Source: CANKJK01 sp040081715
GTDB taxonomy: Bacteria; Acidobacteriota; Vicinamibacteria; Vicinamibacterales; UBA2999
Direction: 5' to 3'
NCBI GenBank assembly: GCA_040081715.1
Contig: JBEBFY010000002.1
Location: forward strand, 62,001 to 126,000
Length of the DNA stretch: 64,000 nt
A program made the translations under genes and the position numbers. Below the pieces are notes generated by a model. The model did no database searches. It had not been told where the DNA came from and saw only the letters and a list, made by a program, of their open reading frames with translations. Below, one piece after another: positions 19,754 to 27,558 of the stretch; the first letter of the stretch is position 1, and each line of letters opens with the position of its first letter.

Positions 19754-20686
19754 GTGACGCGCGTGCGGGTCGGCGTGATCGGTGTCGGGCACCTCGGGCA
19801 GCACCATGCGCGGTTGCTGGCGGCGATGCCGGGCGTCGAGTTGGCCGGTGTGGTGGATTACGATGCCGAACGGGCGGCCCTCGTCGCCGGGCGGTGCGGC
19901 ACGACAGCGTTCACGGTTCCGGAGGCGCTGTTCGATCGCGTCGATGCCGTGACGGTGGCGACCCCGACGACGGCGCACCTGTCGGCGGCCGTGCCGTTCC
20001 TCAGGCGCGGGCTGGGCGTACTTGTAGAAAAGCCGATTGCGGCCTCCTTGGCCGAGGCCGACGAGTTGATCCGGGAGGCAGCCGGCGGGAAGGCGATTCT
20101 GGCGGCCGGGCACACCGAACGGTTCAATCCGGCTGTGACCGCCGCGTGGCCGCTGGTGCACGAGCCCCGCTTCGTCGAGGTGCACCGGTTGGGTGTGTTC
20201 CCGGATCGCAGCCTCGACATCGACGTGATTTTCGATCTGATGATTCACGACTTCGACCTGCTGCTGGCCAGTGTCGGGTCGGAGGTGGTCTCGATCGAAG
20301 CGGTGGGCGTCGCCGTGCTGACCGCCCGCACCGACATCGCGAACGTCCGTCTCCGCTTCGCGTCCGGATGCATCGCCAACCTGACGGCGAGTCGCATCAG
20401 CCGCGACCGGGTGAGGAAGATCCGTTATTTTCAGCAGGATGCCTACGTGTCGATCGACTGTGCCGCGCGCGAGGTGGAGGTGTACCGCCTGGAGCCTGAG
20501 GACGGACGGCGCGTGATTCGCGGTGGCGCCATCAATGTGCAGGACGCCGAGCCGCTCGCCCTGGAACTGGCGGACTTCGTGGAGGCGGTCCGGTTGCGCC
20601 GGCAGCCTCGTGTGACGGGTGAGGACGGCCGTCGGGCGCTGGCGCTGGCCGAGCGCGTGAGCGCGGAAATGCAGCGGGGGCTCTGA
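19754..20686 (+). CDS. Gfo/Idh/MocA family oxidoreductase, GnnA-like
   Basis: 310 aa. N-terminal Rossmann NAD(P) domain (GVIGVGHLGQHHARLL), the family Lys motif VEKPI, then GHTERFNPA and a C-terminal substrate domain. The GHxERFNPA string and the position right after lpxA/lpxI match the group that includes GnnA, which in Acidithiobacillus oxidises UDP-GlcNAc at C3 so that GnnB can aminate it for amide-linked lipid A. No GnnB aminotransferase is in the window, so a UDP-GlcNAc3N route is a suggestion only. GTG start 9 nt after lpxI; the stop shares a base with the next ATG. Confidence 0.8.
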   Translation: MTRVRVGVIGVGHLGQHHARLLAAMPGVELAGVVDYDAERAALVAGRCGTTAFTVPEALFDRVDAVTVATPTTAHLSAAVPFLRRGLGVLVEKPIAASLAEADELIREAAGGKAILAAGHTERFNPAVTAAWPLVHEPRFVEVHRLGVFPDRSLDIDVIFDLMIHDFDLLLASVGSEVVSIEAVGVAVLTARTDIANVRLRFASGCIANLTASRISRDRVRKIRYFQQDAYVSIDCAAREVEVYRLEPEDGRRVIRGGAINVQDAEPLALELADFVEAVRLRRQPRVTGEDGRRALALAERVSAEMQRGL

Positions 20687-21591
20687 TGGGTTCGACGATG
20701 TGGGACGACTGGACCGCGCGGGTCGCCGAGGGCGGCGTGCTGTCCGACGAGGAACTGCGCGAGGCAGCGGCCTCGTCAGACATTTTGTTGATCGGGATGC
20801 TGGCCGATGCCGCCAGGCGGGCACAGCGGGGGCGCGCCGTGACGTTCGTGCGAGTTGCCGTGGTGGAGGCAGGAGCCGGGGTGACGCCGGAGCTTCTCGG
20901 TGGTGCGCGGGAGGTTCGGCTGGGCGGCGAGTACCCTGGGGTTGAGGACGCGTGCCGCCAGGTGGCAGGCCTGCGCGCCGGCGTGGGGGCCGTTCCGATG
21001 TCGGCATGGTCGCTGGCGGATATCGAAGCCGCTGACGGGAGTGGGCTGACAGCCGCGCTGGCACGGCTGCGTGCAGCCGGACTGGATCTGGTGGCTGAAG
21101 CGCCGATGGACCGGCTCCTCGCGCCGGAGAGGGCCGTGGCGGCGATGGCTGACGCCGGCTTTCCGTCGGTGCGGCTGACCGTCGACAAGGCCGGCGCGGA
21201 GGACCGGCTGGCGCTTGTGCTGAAGGCCCGTGCGGCGTGCACCGCTGGTCCGGTGGCTGCCTTCCATCCGTTGCCGCTGGTGCTCAACCCCTTCCGGCCG
21301 ACCACCGGGTACGAGGATGTGCGCAGCGTGGCGTTGGCCCGCCTGGCCCTGCCGGCCACGGCGTCCGTCCAGGTGGACTGGCCGCGGTATGGCCCGAAGC
21401 TGGCGCAGGTCGCCCTGGCCTTTGGCGCGGATGATGTCTACGGGGCGCCAGCCGGTGAGGCCGCCCCCGATGGTCCACGCCGGGCGCCGCTCCTGGAGCT
21501 TCGCCGACATATCGAGGCGGCGGGATTCGACGCCGTAGAGCGTGATGGCTGTTTCCGGACGCTGATCTCGTCGGGCACCGTCGGCGCATGA
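20686..21591 (+). CDS. Radical-SAM-like protein lacking the FeS cysteines, MqnE/MqnC relative
   Basis: 301 aa. Both ends resemble the MqnE/MqnC/CofH group: an N-terminal helix pair (GVLSDEELREAAASSDILLIGMLAD) and a C-terminal part with TGYEDVRSVALARLALP, GPKLAQVALAFGADDVYG (236-253) and ELRRHIEAAGFDAVERDG. The place where those enzymes carry CX3CX2C (after the strand at 51-60) has no cysteine at all; the only cysteines are 90, 185 and 289. The middle is shorter than in MqnE (about 370-400 aa). It is locked by 1-nt and 4-nt overlaps between the GnnA-like gene and mqnA. Probably a non-radical paralogue or pseudoenzyme of futalosine metabolism; the function is unknown. Confidence 0.78.
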   Translation: MGSTMWDDWTARVAEGGVLSDEELREAAASSDILLIGMLADAARRAQRGRAVTFVRVAVVEAGAGVTPELLGGAREVRLGGEYPGVEDACRQVAGLRAGVGAVPMSAWSLADIEAADGSGLTAALARLRAAGLDLVAEAPMDRLLAPERAVAAMADAGFPSVRLTVDKAGAEDRLALVLKARAACTAGPVAAFHPLPLVLNPFRPTTGYEDVRSVALARLALPATASVQVDWPRYGPKLAQVALAFGADDVYGAPAGEAAPDGPRRAPLLELRRHIEAAGFDAVERDGCFRTLISSGTVGA

Positions 21592-22397
21592 GCCCGGCCC
21601 AGCCACCCCGTCCGATTCGCATCGGCGCGGTGTCCTATCTGAACGCGAGGCCGCTGACCTGGGCCCTTCATCGTCAGCCGGATCGGTGGGACGTGCGCTA
21701 CGACCTCCCGTCAGCGTGCGCCAGACTCCTGCATGCGGGAGAGGTCGATCTGGGGCTGATTCCGTCCGTCGAGTATCTGGAGCGTCCGGACTACCGCCTC
21801 GTTCCCGGCGTGGGGATCGGCTCGCGCGGGGCGGTCCGGTCGGTGGCGCTCTATACCCGGCGGGAGATCGGCGACGTTCGTTCGATCGCCCTCGACACCA
21901 GTTCGCGGACGTCGGTCGCGCTGGTCAGGGTGCTGTGCGCCAGACGCTTCGGGATCCATCCGGACTTCCAGCCCCATTACCCGGCCCTCGAGGCGATGCT
22001 GGCGTCCGCCGACGCGGCGCTCCTGATCGGTGACCCGGCACTCGAGCTGGATCCGGCCGAATACGGCGTCCGGAAGATCGACCTCGGAACGGAATGGACC
22101 GCGCTGACCGGGCTTCCGTTTGTCTACGCGGCGTGGTCGGGGCGGCCGGACGTGCTCGACGAGTCCGGCGTGCAGGCGCTCCAGGACGCACAGGCGGCCG
22201 GGGTCGCCGATTCGGCCGTGATTGCCGCCGAATACGCGCAGGGACGGCCGGGCATCCAGGCCCTGGCCGAGTCGTACCTCAGGGATAATGTGCAGTACGC
22301 GATGGGACCGGACGAGACGGTCGGCCTGCAGCTCTTTCTCGACTGGGCCGCTGAGCTCGGCATCGGGCCGGCCCGCCGCGCCGTGACCTTCTACTGA
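21588..22397 (+). CDS. mqnA: Chorismate dehydratase (futalosine pathway)
   Basis: 269 aa periplasmic-binding-protein-like fold. Converts chorismate to 3-enolpyruvylbenzoate, the first committed step of futalosine-dependent menaquinone synthesis. Seen: IRIGAVSYLNARPLTWAL at the N terminus, the GEVDLGLIPSVEYL segment, SVALYTRREIGDVRSIALDTSSRTSVALVRVL, ADAALLIGDPAL and LPFVYAAWSGR. All are MqnA hallmarks. ATGA overlap with the upstream gene and 2-nt gap to mqnC. Confidence 0.94.
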   Translation: MSPAQPPRPIRIGAVSYLNARPLTWALHRQPDRWDVRYDLPSACARLLHAGEVDLGLIPSVEYLERPDYRLVPGVGIGSRGAVRSVALYTRREIGDVRSIALDTSSRTSVALVRVLCARRFGIHPDFQPHYPALEAMLASADAALLIGDPALELDPAEYGVRKIDLGTEWTALTGLPFVYAAWSGRPDVLDESGVQALQDAQAAGVADSAVIAAEYAQGRPGIQALAESYLRDNVQYAMGPDETVGLQLFLDWAAELGIGPARRAVTFY

Positions 22398-22399
22398 CC

Positions 22400-23611
22400 A
22401 TGATCGACGCACTGGCCGGGAAAGTACTGGCGGGAGGGCGGCTGGACGCCGACGAGGCGCTCCTGATGTACCGGGACGCGCCGCTGCACGTACTCGGGCG
22501 TCTGGCGCATGCCGTGCGCCAGCGCCGCCACCCTGACCCGGTCGTCACCTACATCATCGACCGGAACGTCAACTACACGAACATCTGCATCGCGAAGTGC
22601 AACTTCTGTGCGTTTTACCGGGACGTGGGCGCCGCCGACGGGTACGTCCTCGGGTTCGACGAAATCTTCCGGAAGATCGACGAGACGCTCGCGGTCGGGG
22701 GCGAACAGCTTCTGATTCAGGGCGGTCACAACCCGGACCTGCCCATCGAGTGGTACGAGGATCTGTTCCGCGCGATCAAGGGTCGCTACCCGGCGTTCAA
22801 GCTGCATGCGCTGTCGCCGCCAGAAGTGCTGCACATCTCCAGGCTGTCGAAGTTGACGGTGCCGGTGGTCATCGATCGGCTGATTGCCGCGGGGCTCGAC
22901 AGCATTCCCGGCGGCGGAGCCGAGATTCTGGTCGACCGGGTGCGGGAGCACCTGCACTGCCACACCAAGGCGAGTGCCGACGAATGGATCGACGTAATGC
23001 GGCAGGCGCACCGCGCCGGCCTGCGGACCACCGCGACCATGATGTACGGGACGGTCGATACGCTTGAGGACCGGATCACGCACCTGCTGCGGTTGAGAGA
23101 CCTGCAGGACGAGACCGGCGGCTTCACCGCGTTCATCACGTGGAGCTTTCAGCCTGAGCACACCGAGCGCGGTGGCACGGAGGCAACCGGCGTGGAGTAC
23201 CTGCGGACGCTGGCCACGGCGCGCCTTGTCCTCGACAACGTCGACAACCTGCAGGCGTCGTGGGTCACGCAGGGCGGGAAGGTGGGGCAGATCAGCCTGA
23301 CCTTCGGCGCCAACGACATGGGGAGCGTGATGATCGAGGAGAACGTCGTGCGCGCGGCCGGTGCGGCCTACTGCATGGACGAACTCGAGATCGTGCGCAA
23401 CGTCGAGGACGCGGGCTTTACGGCCAAGCGCCGGAACATGCACTACGAACTGCTGGGCGACCCGGTTGTGCGGCTGCGCGATGTGCCGCGCATGCTGTCG
23501 CTGGCGACTGCCCGGGAAGACGGCGATGACTCCAGGCCCGAGGAACTGTCGCGGTATCAGGCCAGGAGCCGCCAGGAGAAGGAGCGGCGCGCGGTCTCCC
23601 CTCCCTCATGA
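22400..23611 (+). CDS. mqnC: Cyclic dehypoxanthine futalosine synthase, radical SAM
   Basis: 403 aa. Radical SAM cluster CX3CX2C at Cys63, Cys67, Cys70 (VNYTNICIAKCNFCAF). Then GGEQLLIQGGHNPDLPIEWYE, SIPGGGAEILVDRVR, TTATMMYGTVDT, ITWSFQPEHTER and the MqnC-diagnostic end SLTFGANDMGSVMIEENVV. Cyclises dehypoxanthine futalosine, forming the naphthoquinone precursor. The MqnE step that precedes it has no intact gene here; only the cysteine-free relative upstream. The stop overlaps the next ATG by 4 nt. Confidence 0.96.
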   Translation: MIDALAGKVLAGGRLDADEALLMYRDAPLHVLGRLAHAVRQRRHPDPVVTYIIDRNVNYTNICIAKCNFCAFYRDVGAADGYVLGFDEIFRKIDETLAVGGEQLLIQGGHNPDLPIEWYEDLFRAIKGRYPAFKLHALSPPEVLHISRLSKLTVPVVIDRLIAAGLDSIPGGGAEILVDRVREHLHCHTKASADEWIDVMRQAHRAGLRTTATMMYGTVDTLEDRITHLLRLRDLQDETGGFTAFITWSFQPEHTERGGTEATGVEYLRTLATARLVLDNVDNLQASWVTQGGKVGQISLTFGANDMGSVMIEENVVRAAGAAYCMDELEIVRNVEDAGFTAKRRNMHYELLGDPVVRLRDVPRMLSLATAREDGDDSRPEELSRYQARSRQEKERRAVSPPS

Positions 23612-24813
23612 TGGTGATCGAGGGTACTTGGCTGCTGACCATGACGGGGCCACCAGTCAGGCGCGGACGCCTTGCGGTGGAGGCGGGCCGCATCGTGGCC
23701 ATGGGCGCGGAACTGGCGGACCGCCAGGCGGATCAGGTCATCGACGGTGTCATCCTTCCAGGCCTCGTCAACGCGCACACCCATCTCGAGCTGTCGTACC
23801 TGAAGGGCACCGTGCCGCCGGCCGAGACCTTTGCGGCGTGGGTATCCCGCGTGATGGCTCTGCGGCGTGCCCGCAACGAGGATACCGATCCCGTCGTGGC
23901 CGTGGCCGCGCGCGAGGCCGCGCGTCAGATCCACGCCACGGGCACCGCGGTGGTCGGGGATATCAGCAACACGCTGCGCACGCCGGCGATTCTTGGGGAG
24001 GAGCGCCTCAACGGGGTCGTGTTTCACGAGCTGCTGGGGTTCGGTCCGGCCGATCGGAGGGCGCAGGTGAGGGCCGCCCGGGAGCGAGTGGACCAGGTAT
24101 CTCTGCCAGGCGTCCGCGTGTCACTGGCCGCGCACGCGCCGTATTCGGTGTCGCCAGCCCTCTTCGCGGCGTTGCGTGAAGATCTGGACGCGCATCCCGG
24201 TGATGTGTCGACGGTGCACGTCGCCGAAGGGGCCGAAGAGGTGGAGTTCGTCCGCACGGGCCAGGGGCCCTGGCGTGGGCTGCTGGATGGGCTCGGCGTC
24301 TGGAATCCTGAGTGGGAAGCACCGGGCACGTCACCAATCGCCTATCTGGACGACATGGGGGTGTTCAACGGACGCGTGCTGGCCGTGCATGGGGTCCAGG
24401 TGGATGGGCCGGACCTGGCCAGGTTGCGGGCGAGTGGCACGACCCTCGTCTCGTGTCCACGAAGCAATCGACGGGTGGGGGCGGGCTCGCCGCCGATCGA
24501 CGCCTTCTACGCGTCGCACGTCCGTGTGGCGTTCGGCACCGACAGCCTGGCGAGCGCCCCGGATCTGAACCTGTTCAACGAACTGGCCGAGGCCCGGCGG
24601 CTCGCCCCGCGCGTGCCCGCCCGCTGGCTCCTTGAGAGCGCCACGCTGATCGGGGCCGCGGCCCTCGGCTCTGCGGCCGACTTCGGGAGTATCGACGTGG
24701 GGAAGCGCGCAGCGTTGCTGGCCGTGCGGATGCCGGACGCCGCGGACCCCGAGGAATTCCTGGTGAGCGGCGTGGACCCTTCGCGCGTGGTGTGGGTGCG
24801 CACCGATGGCTAA
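23608..24813 (+). CDS. Amidohydrolase, probable aminodeoxyfutalosine deaminase
   Basis: 401 aa TIM-barrel amidohydrolase. Metal ligands: HTHLE (HxH, near residues 59-61) at the N terminus, HVAEGAEEVEF (His on strand 6), the His in VLAVHGVQVDG, and the late Asp in FGTDSLASAPDLN. The chlorohydrolase/deaminase subfamily uses these to deaminate purines; between mqnC and the prenyltransferase it most likely deaminates aminodeoxyfutalosine to futalosine. Start taken as the ATG in the ATGA overlap with mqnC; the second ATG at 23611 is equally possible. Overlaps the next gene by 8 nt. Confidence 0.86.
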   Translation: MMVIEGTWLLTMTGPPVRRGRLAVEAGRIVAMGAELADRQADQVIDGVILPGLVNAHTHLELSYLKGTVPPAETFAAWVSRVMALRRARNEDTDPVVAVAAREAARQIHATGTAVVGDISNTLRTPAILGEERLNGVVFHELLGFGPADRRAQVRAARERVDQVSLPGVRVSLAAHAPYSVSPALFAALREDLDAHPGDVSTVHVAEGAEEVEFVRTGQGPWRGLLDGLGVWNPEWEAPGTSPIAYLDDMGVFNGRVLAVHGVQVDGPDLARLRASGTTLVSCPRSNRRVGAGSPPIDAFYASHVRVAFGTDSLASAPDLNLFNELAEARRLAPRVPARWLLESATLIGAAALGSAADFGSIDVGKRAALLAVRMPDAADPEEFLVSGVDPSRVVWVRTDG

Positions 24814-25660
24814 GGTCGCCACCTACCTGTCATTCGTCCGGGTCAGTCACACCGTGTTCGCGCTGCCGTTCGCGTTGACCGGTGCGCTCCTGGCCTGGCG
24901 GACGCACCCGTTCGAGTGGCGGCAGGTCATCTGGATCCTGGTCGCCATGGTGGCGGCCAGAAGTGCGGCGATGGGCTTCAACAGATTGGTAGACGCCAGA
25001 TTCGACGCGCTGAATCCTCGTACGGCGAATCGTGAACTGCCACGCGGCTCCATGCGTACGAGCGAAGCCGTTGCGTTCGTCGTCGTGGCATCGGTGCTCT
25101 TCGTCTACGTGGCATTTCAGCTCGGGCCGCTCTGCGGCTGGCTTTCCCCGGTGGCCTTGGTGATTGTGTTCTGGTATTCGCTGGCCAAGCGCTATACCGC
25201 CTACACCCAGTTGTTCCTGGGGCTCGCCATGGCCGTGGCGCCGGTCGGCGGGTGGCTGGCGGCCGGTGGCCAGTCCGGCTGGGAGCCCTGGCTGCTGGCG
25301 CTGGCCATCGGGCTCTGGGTTGGCGGCTTTGACATTCTCTACGCCTGCCAGGATCTGGACTTCGACCGTGCGCAAGGGCTCCGATCAATACCGGCGCGCT
25401 TTGGCGTGGGCCGGTCGATCCTCCTGTCGCGCGTGATGCATGCCGCGACGGTGCTGGTGATGGCGGCCCTGCAGTGGGCGGCGGGCCTGCCAGTCGCGTA
25501 CTTCGGAGGCGTGGCGATCGTAGCAGTGCTGCTGACGTTCGAGCAGTCGCTTGTGAGCGCAGACGATCTCTCGCAGGTAAAACGCGCGTTCGACTTGAAC
25601 GGATGGGTCGGCATCGCCTACTTCGCCTGCACCGCGGCCTCGCTGTGGCTGGCCAGCTAG
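24806..25660 (+). CDS. UbiA-family prenyltransferase for menaquinone
   Basis: 284 aa integral-membrane enzyme with about eight to nine helices. Two Asp-rich motifs bind the prenyl diphosphate through magnesium: NRLVDARFDALNPRTANRE (NxxxDxxxD) and CQDLDFDRAQGLRSIPARFG (DxxxD). The latter is the 4-hydroxybenzoate-polyprenyltransferase-like signature. In futalosine-pathway clusters this protein (MqnP) prenylates 1,4-dihydroxy-6-naphthoate. Placed between the deaminase and menG. Confidence 0.9.
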   Translation: MAKVATYLSFVRVSHTVFALPFALTGALLAWRTHPFEWRQVIWILVAMVAARSAAMGFNRLVDARFDALNPRTANRELPRGSMRTSEAVAFVVVASVLFVYVAFQLGPLCGWLSPVALVIVFWYSLAKRYTAYTQLFLGLAMAVAPVGGWLAAGGQSGWEPWLLALAIGLWVGGFDILYACQDLDFDRAQGLRSIPARFGVGRSILLSRVMHAATVLVMAALQWAAGLPVAYFGGVAIVAVLLTFEQSLVSADDLSQVKRAFDLNGWVGIAYFACTAASLWLAS

Positions 25661-25674
25661 TCAATCAACCACGC

Positions 25675-26469
25675 ATGACGACCCGGCCCACTGTCAGACC
25701 CACTGTCCCACTCGAGAAGTCACCGGAGCGCATTTCCGGCATGTTCGACGCGATTGCGCCGCGCTACGACCTGCTTAATCGTGTGCTGAGCGCCGGCATC
25801 GATCGCTACTGGCGGGCACGCGCGATCAGGTCGCTCGCGATGCCGCCGGGTGCCGTGCTGCTCGACGTGTGCTGCGGCACTGCGGATGTTGGACTGCAGG
25901 CGCGGGCCGCTGGAGCCGTGGACCGCGTGGTGGGTGTGGACTTCGCGGGCGCGATGCTGCGGATCGGCCACGCGAAGGTTCTCCGCGCCGCTGAGTCGGG
26001 CCGGATCAGTCTCCTGAGGGGAGACGCGACACGCCTGCCCTCGGCATCGGGCAGCGTCGACGGCGTGACCGTGGCCTTCGGCATTCGCAACGTGCAGCGG
26101 CCCGAGGCCGCGTGCTGCGAGATGGCCCGGGTCCTGAAACCGGGCGGGCGTCTCGCGATCCTCGAGTTCGGTGAGCCGATCGTGCCGGCTCTGGCGGTGC
26201 TCTACCGGTGGTACTTCCGCAACGTGCTTCCCCTGATCGGCCGGCTGGTCTCGGGCCACGGTGTCGCCTATTCATATCTCCCGGCGTCCGTGTCGACGTT
26301 CCCGTCCCCGGAGGTGTTCTCCGGGATGCTGCGTGATGCCGGCTTCGTGGACGTGCGGGCAGTCCCTTTGACGCTGGGCATCGTCTATCTCTATACAGCG
26401 TGCGTGCCGACGCCCCTGCAGGGTGTCACCGAGGTGTCACAGGGACGCGGCTCGACCCGGGACTTATAA
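25675..26469 (+). CDS. menG: Demethylmenaquinone methyltransferase
   Basis: 264 aa class I SAM-dependent methyltransferase of the UbiE/MenG group. Seen: MFDAIAPRYDLLNRVLSAGIDRYWR (typical MFDxIAxxYDxxNxxLSxGxxxxWR), SAM motif LLDVCCGTADVG, VVGVDFAGAML, FGIRNVQRPEAACCEMARVLKPGGRLAILEFGEP. ATG at 25675, 14 nt after the prenyltransferase. The C terminus runs about 25 residues past the usual end (THE GVTEVSQGRGSTRDL tail), and its stop is embedded in the TATAAT box of the next gene. Confidence 0.94.
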   Translation: MTTRPTVRPTVPLEKSPERISGMFDAIAPRYDLLNRVLSAGIDRYWRARAIRSLAMPPGAVLLDVCCGTADVGLQARAAGAVDRVVGVDFAGAMLRIGHAKVLRAAESGRISLLRGDATRLPSASGSVDGVTVAFGIRNVQRPEAACCEMARVLKPGGRLAILEFGEPIVPALAVLYRWYFRNVLPLIGRLVSGHGVAYSYLPASVSTFPSPEVFSGMLRDAGFVDVRAVPLTLGIVYLYTACVPTPLQGVTEVSQGRGSTRDL

Positions 26470-26470
26470 T
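26465..26470 (+). promoter_or_regulatory. Putative -10 box (TATAAT) before the TonB-type gene
   Basis: A perfect TATAAT that contains the TAA stop of menG. The GTG start at 26484 is 13 nt further on, giving a leader of only about 7 nt. No ribosome binding site fits in that space. No good -35 is visible. Confidence 0.42.
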
Positions 26471-26483
26471 TTTCCAGTCACCA

Positions 26484-27431
26484 GTGATCCGATTCGATAT
26501 CGACGAGCGCTATCTGGACGAGGCGGAGGTGGGCACCGCCGTCTCCCGGCGCGAGTCCATCCTGATGTCGGTCGTGCTGCACGGCGTGCTGCTGCTGGCC
26601 ATCCTGTTCGCGCCAGATCTGCCCGTCTTCCAGCCGAGCCCGGAGGAACTGCAGCGCAGACAGGCCGCGCAGGCCTCGGCCGAGGCGAAGCAACGGGAGA
26701 ACCGGACCTTTGTGTTCGTGAAGCCGCAGGCCGACCTGGAGGCCCGCAGGGCGCCTGAACGGGCAGAGCTCTCGGATAAGAATCGACGTGCGCAGGCGCC
26801 GGCTGTGGCCCCGCAGCCGGCCAATCCCCTTCCGTACGCAACAGGTACGACCACGAATCGGGTCGAGGATGCCAAGGTGGCCCGGGGCGTGCCAAATCAG
26901 CCGCCAGCCCCGGAGTCGTCGCCTGATGCTGGTGCCGAGGCGGATACCCAGCGACAACTGCCGAAGGCGGACACGGGCTATGCGCGCCCGCGCCAGCCTG
27001 TCGGCCGCCTGGCCGGAGGGAGTCCGCTTGGCGACGCGCTCAGGAATCTCGAGCGCTACGTGCAGGATGGGTCCTTCGACAACCCGCAGGGTGGGGCGGG
27101 GCAGCCGGGCGCGGCGATCCAGTTCGATACCAAGGGCGTCGAGTTCGGTCCCTGGATCAGGCGCTTTGTCGGCCAGGTGAAGCGCAACTGGTTCGTGCCG
27201 AACGCTGCATGGCTGCTCAAGGGACGCGTGGTGCTGCAGTTCAACATCCATAAGGACGGCCATATCACGGACATCAGTGTCGTGGCGCCGTCGGAGGTGG
27301 AGGCCTTCAACAAGGCGGCCTTCAATGCCATCCTGACGTCGAACCCCACCGAGCCGCTGCCGCCGGAATACCCGACCGAGAAGGCGCTCTTCACGGTGAC
27401 CTTCTACTACAACGAAGAACCGCTAAACTGA
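26484..27431 (+). CDS. TonB-family energy-transducing protein
   Basis: 315 aa. One membrane anchor (about residues 27-44, LMSVVLHGVLLLAILFA), a long charged then Pro/Gln-rich periplasmic spacer (about 50-210), and a C-terminal TonB-like domain: GPWIRRFVGQVKRNWFVPNAAWLLKGRVVLQFNIHKDGHITDISVV, followed by AFNKAAFNAILTSNPTEPLPPEYP. That is also the layout of TolA, so TonB versus TolA-type function is open. No exbB/exbD next to it. GTG chosen because IRFDIDERYLDEAEVG directly follows a TATAAT; reading from 26400 would run inside menG. Confidence 0.83.
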   Translation: MIRFDIDERYLDEAEVGTAVSRRESILMSVVLHGVLLLAILFAPDLPVFQPSPEELQRRQAAQASAEAKQRENRTFVFVKPQADLEARRAPERAELSDKNRRAQAPAVAPQPANPLPYATGTTTNRVEDAKVARGVPNQPPAPESSPDAGAEADTQRQLPKADTGYARPRQPVGRLAGGSPLGDALRNLERYVQDGSFDNPQGGAGQPGAAIQFDTKGVEFGPWIRRFVGQVKRNWFVPNAAWLLKGRVVLQFNIHKDGHITDISVVAPSEVEAFNKAAFNAILTSNPTEPLPPEYPTEKALFTVTFYYNEEPLN

Positions 27432-27471
27432 GAGTCGCCGCACTGAGAGCGACTGCACTGAGAGCCACGAC
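27427..27471 (+). repeat. Three tandem 15-bp direct repeats (ACTGAGAG core)
   Basis: ACTGAGAG occurs at 27427, 27442 and 27457, exactly 15 bp apart. The second halves differ (TCGCCGC, CGACTGC, CCACGAC). The first copy contains the TGA stop of the TonB-type gene. The array fills the whole gap before a short ORF at 27475. Confidence 0.7.
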
Positions 27472-27474
27472 CTG

Positions 27475-27552
27475 ATGCCCACTCGCACCGAGCAGCTCGG
27501 CCTCATCATGGTGCTGGCCTGTCTCGCCGTGTACGTCTTCCTTCGAGGGTAG
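27475..27552 (+). CDS. 25-aa putative membrane micro-protein
   Basis: ATG at 27475 gives a 25-residue peptide: a charged/polar head MPTRTEQLG, a single hydrophobic helix (LIMVLACLAVYVFL) and a basic RG end. It lies wholly between the TonB-type gene and miaA, 6 nt before the miaA start. The single-helix design is typical of bacterial small membrane proteins, but with no visible ribosome site and only 26 codons it could be chance. Confidence 0.35.
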   Translation: MPTRTEQLGLIMVLACLAVYVFLRG

Positions 27553-27558
27553 CAGTCC

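Noticed and set aside
18788..21064. 758-codon minus-strand frame across lpxI, GnnA-like and the next gene
   Set aside because: Antisense to three genes joined by tight overlaps; composition is Arg/Pro/His rich as in other shadows.
21588..22397. mqnA as a generic periplasmic substrate-binding protein
   Set aside because: No signal peptide and clear MqnA motifs; the pathway context is decisive.
24806..25660. UbiA-type protein as ubiquinone rather than menaquinone enzyme
   Set aside because: All neighbours are futalosine-pathway menaquinone genes and no ubiC/ubiE-only or ubiD-type genes are present; the sequence alone would allow either.
27427..27471. The 15-bp repeats as a CRISPR or origin iteron array
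   Set aside because: Only three units, with a core of 8 bp and no spacer-repeat structure; no dnaA/repA or DnaA boxes nearby.
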